From: Pycnococcus provasolii
Taxonomy: Eukaryota; Chlorophyta; Pseudoscourfieldiophyceae; Pseudoscourfieldiales
Direction of reading: 5' to 3'
NCBI GenBank assembly: GCA_049487715.1
Contig: CP150553.1
Coordinates: 620,001 to 684,000 of the forward strand
DNA: 64,000 bases
The notes below the pieces were generated by a model. The model had not been told where the DNA came from. It ran no database searches and was given only the letters and a program-made list of their open reading frames with translations. The translations under genes and the position numbers were made by a program. Of the stretch, positions 8,357-17,700 are shown one piece after another; positions within the stretch are counted from its first letter, which is position 1; each line of letters opens with the position of its first letter.

Positions 8357-10030
8357 ATGCCCGCGTCGCTATCGATGCTTCCTAGAAGCCATCACTTCCA
8401 TGTAGTGCGTGCTCGTGGTTCTTCTTCAGTAGTAGCTTCTTTGTCTCGCTCCACCTCACACGTATCTTCTTCATCTGTATCCATGAAGATACGCAAATCA
8501 GATACCAGTCAGCATCATGGTCGTGGGGGAGTTCCTTTCAAGAATACGAAGGAGGCACGACTCGCAAAACAACTCGCGAAGTGCGATACGCTAAGCGAAA
8601 TTGAAAACCTTCTCACGCCGATGCAGACGAAAGACATGTCGTCCAAGGAACTTAGCTTCATGCTTGGGGCCATATGCAGAAGGCACGGCGAGCCGGAACG
8701 AGCGCTCCAGGCTCTCAGGCACCTCGAAAGCACGGGCGCGCCCGTGCGCAACGTATACTCGTACACTGCCGTGCTCTCCGGTCTCGGGCGCGCAGGGTGT
8801 ATTTCCCAGGCGCAAGCGTTGCTCGCTTCCATGGACGACGTCGGGCTTGAGGCGGACACTGCCGCTCACAACGCCGTGCTCGCAGCACTCGCGAAGGAGG
8901 CGAGGTGGCAGGACGCAGAAGCACTGACCGAACAAATGAGGAGCCGCGGTGTGCCGCGTGACGTGTACACGTACACGTCCATCGTGCACGCTCTCGGGCG
9001 CGCGGGACACTGGCAGCGAGCTCGCGTGCTTGTGCGCAACATGGTGCGTGGACGCCTTGAAACCCGGCCAAACGTCGTCACGTTCTCCGCGCTCATGGGT
9101 GCATGCCTGGCGTGCGGCGAGCCTGCGGCGGCGATGGCCACCTTCCACGACATGGAGCTGTGCGGCGTACGTCCAGACGCAAAGGCGCTTACGCACTTCT
9201 TCACCGCATGCCGAGCCGTGGATCCACCGCAGGGTGCGCGAGCTCTTGACATCTTCCGCACGCAGACGGAGTGCCGCGACGGCGTTCAGCCCGTCACGAG
9301 CACGTACAATGCGCTCATCGCCGCGCTTGGGTCTGCTGGACTGTGCGACGACGCGCTCGCCGTGCTCGACGAAATGGAGGAGGCGGATATGGAGGAGAGG
9401 TCGCCGAATGGAATCACGTATAATGCCGCGCTCTTCGCGTGCGCGCGCGCCGGGCGTGCAAGCGACGCGCGGCTGCTGTGCGCGCGCATGGATGCTGCGG
9501 GAGTGGGGCGCGACGCAGTCACCTACGCCGAGCTGTTAAGGGCGCTCGCGCGAGGAGGATGCCTGCGCGAGTCTTTGCAGATTCTCGACGAGCTCGAGCA
9601 GGGAGTTCGCGAGGTTCGCCCGAACTTAGTGGTGTACAACGTCATGCTCGCAGAATGTGCGCGCTCGATAGGCGCGAGCTCAGACGACGTCGACGACGAC
9701 GACTTGCTGTCATTCGTCGATCGCACGGTTTCGTCCATGGAGTCGGCTGGTGGCGACCTTTCGCCTGATCCCTTCACGCGGCGTGCGCACCTGCTCGCTC
9801 TCGAAAATGCGAACGAGTGGCGGCGTGCCGCCGAGGTATCTCGTTCCACCGGCGCAGATCTTGACATTCTTCGCGGTGTCGTTTACCGCGGCGTGGACGC
9901 CGCACGCATCACTCTCCCGCTCGCGCTTGAGCCGTTGCGCACGGCCGCCAATGCGGTTGTGGCGAGCGGCCGTCGCGCGCGTGAGCTGGGCGCGCGTGAG
10001 CTGGGCGCGCGCGAACAAGGTAAGCCGTAA
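8357..10030 (+). CDS. Pentatricopeptide repeat (PPR) protein, probably organellar
   Basis: A 557-residue protein with a Ser/Arg-rich N-terminus (residues 1-55) resembling an organelle transit peptide, followed by roughly eight to nine PPR motifs between about residues 110 and 450. Typical cores are VYSYTAVLSGLGRAG, DTAAHNAVLAALAK, DVYTYTSIVHALGRAG, TSTYNALIAALGSAGL and NGITYNAALFACARAG. PPR proteins of this P class bind organellar transcripts for stability, cleavage or translation; the target cannot be read from the sequence. No DYW or SMR domain is seen. The C-terminus holds a short tandem repeat, RELGARELGARE (DNA about 9976-10016). Intronless. A TACCCGGTA motif lies 12 bases after the stop. 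Confidence 0.9.
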   Translation: MPASLSMLPRSHHFHVVRARGSSSVVASLSRSTSHVSSSSVSMKIRKSDTSQHHGRGGVPFKNTKEARLAKQLAKCDTLSEIENLLTPMQTKDMSSKELSFMLGAICRRHGEPERALQALRHLESTGAPVRNVYSYTAVLSGLGRAGCISQAQALLASMDDVGLEADTAAHNAVLAALAKEARWQDAEALTEQMRSRGVPRDVYTYTSIVHALGRAGHWQRARVLVRNMVRGRLETRPNVVTFSALMGACLACGEPAAAMATFHDMELCGVRPDAKALTHFFTACRAVDPPQGARALDIFRTQTECRDGVQPVTSTYNALIAALGSAGLCDDALAVLDEMEEADMEERSPNGITYNAALFACARAGRASDARLLCARMDAAGVGRDAVTYAELLRALARGGCLRESLQILDELEQGVREVRPNLVVYNVMLAECARSIGASSDDVDDDDLLSFVDRTVSSMESAGGDLSPDPFTRRAHLLALENANEWRRAAEVSRSTGADLDILRGVVYRGVDAARITLPLALEPLRTAANAVVASGRRARELGARELGAREQGKP

Positions 10031-10041
10031 GCACCGTACAG

Positions 10042-10050
10042 TACCCGGTA
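10042..10050. repeat. Recurrent 9-mer TACCCGGTA (same as TACCGGGTA on the other strand)
   Basis: Exact copies of this 9-mer, in either orientation, occur at 847-855, 10042-10050, 25233-25241, 29113-29121 and 32157-32165, all intergenic. Three lie 12-44 bases beyond stop codons (PPR, MAPEG, HSP90). It is often embedded in GTAC-rich sequence, as here (CGTACAGTACCCGGTACAT). The function is unknown. The rest of 10031-10372 shows nothing else. Confidence 0.7.
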
Positions 10051-10372
10051 CATTATTTTTTGTCTGTATAAGTAAGAGTAAACCTTTATCCATAATCTAC
10101 CATACCAGATGGTCATCTGTGTATCAACTTCTCATTCCCACCAAAGCCTTTAAGGTACGGGTACCTGGTAGTTGGTAAAGATCGGGATAGACAGAGTATG
10201 GACTATGAAAACAAATCACGCCGGATCAAGCCCTTCCTGATTAAACCCCTACTAAAAGTTTTATTAACTCGTTTCGGGGTTTCTGTATTGCTCCGGATCC
10301 GCCAGGTGGATCCGCCAAAAAAAAGCCTGGTTGTCCATTTCTTTGCTTCTCGAAGCTTCTTCATCGGTCTCT

Positions 10373-11695
10373 ATGGAGCCGGATGTCGTCTCGCCGCCGC
10401 ATGTCCCCGTCTCTGTTGAGTCTCTCGCGTCCGCGATGTGGGCGTCGTTCCTGTCGCTCTTGGATGAAGACCCTAACAGTGCGGCTGGTCCTTCACAGCA
10501 TGGGGTAGGGGTAGGGTACTCCGTGCTCCGCCTCAGCCGACCGCGCGGCGCCGCCCATCTGGAGACGTGGCACATACGCGCGCACGCCGACGACCCGTGC
10601 ACGTCGGGGTCAAAAGGTGCACACGAAGATGGTGGCCTGGCGACACTTTGCGGCGATTCTTCTCCATCAACCCCGCACTCACTGTTCTGGCGCGCGGGCT
10701 TCGACCGACCACTCGCATACGATAAGTGGTTGAAGGCAATACAGGCGAACCGCGTTCCCTCCTTGGTGTGCGCGGCGCTCGCTGTCATACGCGCGATGAT
10801 GCGAAAAAATATCCAAGTGACGTTTCAAGGGAAACAAGTGACACAAGTGCACGCGCGTTTGGCATACGTGCGAGCAAGAGAGCACGGGGTGAGCGACCCT
10901 GCACTTGCGCGACGTGGTGTGCCCTCGGAAGCGCTGCTTTGGTGCCTAGACGAAGACGACGACGAGCGTACGCCGTGGGACGACGCGCTCATCCCGCACG
11001 CGTGGCTTGTACTCAACCTAGAGGGGGCAACGAAGCAGATTGCCGTGGACGTGGCGTGTGCAGCGCTTGACAACGCCGACGCCGACGACGAAAGCGCGGG
11101 AGAGGGTGGAGGTGGTAGCCCCAAGCCGTTCGCAAGCGCTCCTGGCACATTCTTTGACGGTGCGACCGCGTGCGACGTGCGCACTGCCGCTCGCCTCAGA
11201 CGCGAATATGAGAACATGCGCGTCGCGCAGCGCGTTGGGGGTGCACGGCGGCGTCCAAAGTCATTCAGCCTCGACGATGTGGAAAGAATCGCACAGGGTG
11301 TCACAAAGCGACTAGGCGTAGATGCAGTGGATTGGTTAGAAGAGGAGGAGTCAGCGAAACGAGATGAAGAGCAGGCAAGAGCAAAGGAGGAAGTAGAGCA
11401 AGAGAGGGCAAGTGCTGCGAGAGCGGCAAAGGCTGCGAAGGCTGCGAAAGAGAGAGAGCGCGAGGCGATGGTTGCAAGACAAGCCATGGAAAAAGCGGAA
11501 TCCAAGATGGCATCATCAGCTCCTGCACCAGCGCCGGCACATCAAAATAATCAACCTTCTTCGCATCATGTGTCCACAGCACCAGCACCACAACATAATG
11601 GGAATCCAAGTTCACCACCACCCCAAGCGACCACTCCTCTCACGCGAGAGGAGCGCGTCAAGCTTGCGTTAAAAAAGAAGCGTGGCGGACTCTGA
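10373..11695 (+). CDS. Unknown protein with charged coiled-coil C-terminal half
   Basis: About 440 residues from the first ATG (10373). The N-terminal half contains an ordered region with WHIRAHADD, SLFWRAGFDRPLAYDKWLKAIQANRVP and AALAVIRAMMRKNIQVTF that I do not recognise. A Gly/Asp-rich linker follows, then RRPKSFSLDDVERIAQGVTKRLGVD, a Glu/Lys/Ala-rich coiled coil (about residues 325-385), a Pro/Ala/His-rich linker, and the basic tail REERVKLALKKKRGGL. The coiled coil plus basic tail would suit a scaffold or nucleic-acid-associated protein, but this is only a composition argument. A TGTAA signal is at 11727-11731. Only 91 bases separate its stop from that of the convergent giant gene. Confidence 0.7.
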   Translation: MEPDVVSPPHVPVSVESLASAMWASFLSLLDEDPNSAAGPSQHGVGVGYSVLRLSRPRGAAHLETWHIRAHADDPCTSGSKGAHEDGGLATLCGDSSPSTPHSLFWRAGFDRPLAYDKWLKAIQANRVPSLVCAALAVIRAMMRKNIQVTFQGKQVTQVHARLAYVRAREHGVSDPALARRGVPSEALLWCLDEDDDERTPWDDALIPHAWLVLNLEGATKQIAVDVACAALDNADADDESAGEGGGGSPKPFASAPGTFFDGATACDVRTAARLRREYENMRVAQRVGGARRRPKSFSLDDVERIAQGVTKRLGVDAVDWLEEEESAKRDEEQARAKEEVEQERASAARAAKAAKAAKEREREAMVARQAMEKAESKMASSAPAPAPAHQNNQPSSHHVSTAPAPQHNGNPSSPPPQATTPLTREERVKLALKKKRGGL

Positions 11696-11786
11696 GTATT
11701 GTGTTCATTAGACAACCTACTTTCTGTGTAAATGTTTTTCTTCTTTACCGGGATTATGTGATGACCTCTCCTCACCGTCGAGCCTC

Positions 11787-14700
11787 CTAAAGTGAAGTGA
11801 TATCCGCCTTAACGTCACCGCTTTTCGGTGAGCTCTTTCCCAAGCTCATCACACCACCGGTGATCGTAGTGAGACCTGAATTCACACACGCGCCGAAGCT
11901 GCTGCCACCTGGGAGCACAAAGGCGGTCACTCCGACAAAGATGAAGAGCAGAATCATCGCAAGGATAATCATCGCGTACAAGAAGAGCATGAGCATCTTC
12001 GTGCGAGTGATTCCGTTGTTCACTAGCTCCGCCTCGGCGATTTCATCCTGAATGAACTCCCAAGCAGATTCTAGCTCCTTGTACTTGATTGCTCCAGAAC
12101 CATCCATGTCCATTCTGTTGAAAACCAGGCGGCGTTTGGATTCGATCATTTCGATGTCAAAGCGATCAAGCAGCGCGGAGAATTCTTCGAAGTCCATGCT
12201 GTCGTCTTCGCCAGCATGCAGCTTGAACACATCGAATGGTGGCACCGTGTCCTTCGCAGTCCACGTTTTCTTCGTGTCCTTGAGCTTCGGATCGTCCGGG
12301 TCGGTCTCCATCTTGATGCGAAGCGCCACGCATGTCGCCTTCACCTTCATGGCGAATGCGAATGCCACGGCAGCTGCAATGGAAGCCTTCCAGCTCGCAA
12401 ATATTCCTTCGACGTATTTCTTCTGCGTCTGCGCCGTGCCCACAACCGTCATCACCGCTGCACAGTAAGGAAGGAACTCGTCCGGCTTGATGATTGCGCC
12501 GAGCAGCATCCAGCAGCACTCGAGCACCACCAGCGACACGATCATCGCTAAGATGGCGTTGGCATATAGATAGAAGATGCTCTTAATCATGATTCGCATA
12601 CCCGAGTTCTCAAATGAGTATCCCATGTAAAAGAGGAAGAGCTTCACGGTGGCGAACATGAAGAAAGCGTAGCAGATAGTAATCACGATGATGTTTTCCG
12701 GAGGCTGGTGGTACATCGTGTAGACTAAGAAAGGATCGGAGCGGAACTGTTCGAATGTGAATTGGGGCGTCACCGCCGTCGTCTTCGCGTAAAGGAAGCT
12801 TTGGCTGAACACCGTGGCCAACAGAGGGTACGGAATGGCGAAAATCACCGCCACGTGAGCGAGTACGGACAGCGCCAGGAGCGTGTATGTGAAGAAAAGG
12901 CTTGGCTTCGCCACATTCGTGATACGCTCGTTGACTGTGCAGCCAAACATGTCGTAGAAGGTCTCCATTTTCACCTTTGTGTTGAACGATTCGAGATGGG
13001 GGACGTCGACCTCCTCGAACCTCTTGTTGTTCCGCGTGCACCACTTCCGGTACTTCGCCTCGAAAACAGCCTTCTCCTCGAAGTCGACTGCAAATTGCCC
13101 GCTGACGCAGTACTGAGACCTCACAAAATCGCCGAGCGCGCTGCGATCCAACTCGAGAGTTGTCAGCTTGACTGCCTCGAAGTCGAGCTCCTCCTCCTCT
13201 TGGGCATCCTCATCGGCTACGGTGAGGTCCGCAGAGGCATCACCCTTCCCATCCAGCACGGTGGCCAACCCACTCGCGTACTCCTTCTTCTTTCCAGAGA
13301 TGGTGATGACAGCATCCCGATCTGAAGCGGATTTTTCGAGAGACTTGGCGGCACTTTCAAGAGCGTCGGCATTCGCACTTTCAGCCTCAGCTCGCGGCGA
13401 AGCCACATCCTTCGTGGACTGAAGCTGCAGCCACATCCTGACCTTTTCAGCACGTTCGCGCTCAGCCATACGATCAGCCTCCGTCTTCATGCGGATGCCC
13501 TTCACAAGTTCCGTCTGACGCTTGATCATAGAGACACCCAAGCTTGCCAGAGTTCCCTGCGACTTCAAGATGTCCTTGCGACTGAGCTGGTTGGCCATAA
13601 CGAACTCCTCGTACGCGTTCGCGAAGTTGCGGTAGATCGTCTTCAGGCGCACCATGGGCAAAGCTCCCGTGGTTTCAATCTGAATCGTGCGTGTTCCATA
13701 TCCAGCCTTGATGACCATGTTGTATATAGCGCCAGTGCCCGCCTCCAGCCCCGGAAGCGTGAATTCTCGCGTGTCGCCAACAGCGATATCTTTCAAATCG
13801 CAAGACTTTTCAAATTCAAGCATGTCCTTCCCGACATTCGCGCTGTTGTACGTGCGAGGCCCCTCCTTAATGTGAACCGAGCTACCGGTGTACTCCCTGC
13901 CATCGGAACCGGTGTATTTCTCTTGCGTGACCGACACAACCACGTACTTAACCTTGTAGTGGACGTAGCGGCCGAAAATGGTCTTGGCAATTCCCACCGG
14001 GCTGTCCACGCCGAGGCGGATCACCTTTTTTCCTTCGACAAATTCCTTAAGATCAATAATCGAGCCGCCCACGCGAATCTCCTCATTATCTTCTATAGCA
14101 TGGTCGCGGACGCACTTTGCGGTCACGAATGCCTTAACGCTGTTGATGAGTCGTGATCGCACCTGCGACTCGATAAACAGATTCACCACTGTGAAAGGCG
14201 AAGGATACTCGAGTGAAAGCAACTTTGTAATAATCTTCTTCAGTTCAACGAGGGCAAGAATCAGGCTTGCGGCGACTTTCGTAATAGGATTCTTCGATTT
14301 AAGCATGCTTCTAATCATATTGTGAAATTTCTGCATCTTCATCTTGAGAGCAGCCGTGTCAACACCGCGTGTGGCTAATGTCATGCTCCGGCCAAAACTC
14401 AAAGCACTTGACGGTCGCTTCTCGAGGTTATCGATATCACGGCACTTGGCAACCATGAAGTTCACATCCCAGTCCTCCAGGGCGAGCCCGTTCACATTCC
14501 AGCCATTCTTTGCCATAAAGTCGAGGTAACGCTCTTCCTCTTTATCTGACAGTGTTACGTTGTTAGCTTCCCCAGGGTCTAATTTCAACTTGGCTCGAAT
14601 TTTGTCGTTAAGCATGATGTTGAGCACACGTTTGCGCTTACCCTCTCGAAGGGACTCGAGCAACTTATTTCTATCCGCAAGACTGACGTTAAACTCGTCG

Positions 14701-17700
14701 AGCTTGACAATGCCAATGTACGTGAGAATTGCCGCAACGCCAAGGCCGAGCGTCGAGGCAATAAGCAGGGAAAGAATCACACACGTGGCCAGCATTATAC
14801 TGGAAAGCCACGCGTTGCGATAATTTTGATACACATGCTCCCCAGTGCCAGCATCAATGAAGACATTGTATTCGGTGTAGAAATTTTTAGTGGAATTCAG
14901 AAATCGCTCGTAGAGGTCTCCTGTTAGAACGTTTCGAAGAAGAACGTCTTCGCCGTTATTGGCCTTGGTCATATCCCACGTGTACTGACCCGCATTTAGA
15001 GGCGACTGCAATTCGTAGCTTGTCATATTGAAGGTAGGGGCGCCATCCTCACCCAGAAAACGAATGGTCAAAGCCGATTCGCCGCCAGATTCACATGGCG
15101 ATGCTCTGTAGTACTTATACTTGTCCCTGCAGTCGTACATCACAGGCTTGCGCTCGACTTTGCAGTTGTCCTTGTAGATCACGCTGTACTTGCATTCGGG
15201 GTCATTGGCGCGCGTGACGTCGAGCTCCGTGCCTGCACATGTACCATCTCCCACCTTCGTCGCATCCGTTGTAACCACCCCTTGGCTGTCGAGCATGGTG
15301 ATGCTCCCCGTATCGACGTCAGCGATGCAGATCTTCTTGTGCAAGAAAAAGTTTCCGTCGTCATCGCGCGTGTCCAAAACGGGGTCGTGAGTCGATTGGC
15401 TCGTTGCTAACGACTCGTTCTGGAGATCTGTGCGCCAAAGCTGCTTTAGCTCAATGCCGCCTTTGAGGGTCGCCTCCGTCGCAGGTCGCGTGTTCGCTAC
15501 AAGTGAATCGTAAATATTTGTGGAGCGCGACTCTCGCAGCAAAACGGTCGAGTTGGAGTGCCAGTCAAAGCTTTCCACAGCGCCATATTCGCTCTGGCAG
15601 TAGCCAGGCGACATCCTCACTTTTGCGTTGATAAGTTTAGGCGTAAGGGTGCCGGCGGAGAACGCAGATATCCAAGCCGGTTCCATCATCAAGTAAGTTG
15701 GAACGGATGCCCAGAAAAATTTCTGGAACGTTGGCAATCCAAGGCCTACGACATCGTACATGATGAAACTGAAAATATTGCTCGTACGACTCACGTACTG
15801 TGTGCTAAGGTCGCCGAGAAGAGCAGCGGAATTGCGTGTGAAGCGATTGAATGCTTTCGTTTCGTATCCGCGGAAGAAGCACGTCATGAGATTGTCGACC
15901 GTGCAGTTGGAAATCATCGACTGGTAGTGTCCCGTTGCGTTCGATGCGTCAAATTCGAAGGGAAGCACCTGCGCGTGGATGGAGCTCTGGTACACGTTGC
16001 TCTTCGCCATCGGCTTGCACGTCATCAGCTCGCATCCGGGAAGTATCGGCTTGTTAGCATATGATCCGTAGACGTTCGCGTCGTTGGGATACTTTCCGTC
16101 GATGCCTCCATTTGGCCAAACTTCGTCCATGCAGCGCGGCGGTAGCGCCTTGCCCCACTTGTATCCGCGACCCTTGTTTGCGCCTTCGCTCGCTGCACCG
16201 GCGAAAGTGCTAAAGTACTTGCCATCCTCCTTCGGGAAGGTCCTCTCGTCAGGCCACGTGTACGTCTCGCCTCCAACCGTTCGCTGGGGAACGAAGCTGC
16301 TGTATTCAGATCCAGCCTGCGCATCCTGAATCTTTGTGAAGGTGCCCTGCGTGTTCCAGCTGTCGGGGCATGGGTTGTTTCCAGACAAGCCTCCGGGGCT
16401 GTAGCTCTTCTTATAGTTGGGCATATTGGAGTTCACCACTTTGCTGGGGCTTGCAGAATCGTACTCAATGAAGGCAGATTGGATCTGCTCGGCTGTCGCT
16501 CCGCGCCATGCACCCATGCCAACCTTCATGAACTTGCCTCGGTAGCAGCCTGGGTTGAAGAGGTAGTAGTTATCCCCAACGCCGTCAACACGATTCAAGG
16601 TCTGCATATTCATGTCAAATTGCCCGTAGTCCACACGATCGAGCACGACCGTCTTGCTGAACAGCTTCGACGCGAACAAGCGGTACTGGTCGTCATCGGA
16701 TATATTGAAGTAAGGAAAGTACGAATTTCCGACATTTCCCTCGTTGAAAATATCCTTCAGAAGGCTTATCGCAAGATTATAATTTCCCGAATCCCATGTG
16801 CTGCGATTGTAGTACTGCGGCGGCACCCTCTCACCCTGCGTGAGCGTCAGCGTATTCATGAAGCACTCGGGGCAGGTTGCTGCACTCGACTGACGTGAGA
16901 TCTCTGCAGCGCTGCACGACGGGTCAGGGCCGCCGAACTCCTGTCCACAGTACATTTTGTTGTTCAGGTCGGGGTTGTAGTCGGGGAATGGCCTGCATTC
17001 TCGCGGCGTATAGGTACGCCCAGTATCGCCCATCTGGTATGCATCTATCCACGACTCGGGAAGACCTGTGTTGTTGTATCGCCAGTCTGCCTTGTTGCTG
17101 TCGTACTTATCGCCGCTGTACGTTTGGCACTCACGACGAGGGTTGTGGTTCATCGACTCGTATTGTCCACCGCCGACGTATCGGCACGTCGCGTAATCTC
17201 CCTTTCCAGGCTCGATCACGTACGTGCAGTTGCCATACAACTTGAGCAGCGCCTGACGCGCCTCCTCGTAGGTCACGATGCCATCCGGAGGGTCAACATC
17301 GTAGTACTGGTAATTGATTTGTCCCGGTGCGGTGGAGTACCCGTCGATGGAGACATCCGGGTTGCCACACGTCGGTGAGCAGCCTTTCTCGGGCTGGCAT
17401 TGACCGAAGCTTGCGTCCGTCATGCCTTCGGCTGGCTGCGCGCCGGAGGCGCATGTGAAGTAGTACTTGTCCGTTCCAGGCACGATCGGGGGATTTACGG
17501 AATTGCCGTATGAGGCATGCTGGCTAGTGTCGTACATCGTCGTGAAATAAGTAGCGATCTTCTCCATCTGTGCTTGAAAGAGGTCGTACGGCAGGGACGT
17601 GCCCGCAGCATCGGGGTTATTTTGCTTGAAGACGTGGTCGTAGAGACGTGTCTGCTGCTCAGGGTTCAGATTCAGCGAGTCGTCCTCGAAGTCCAGTCCG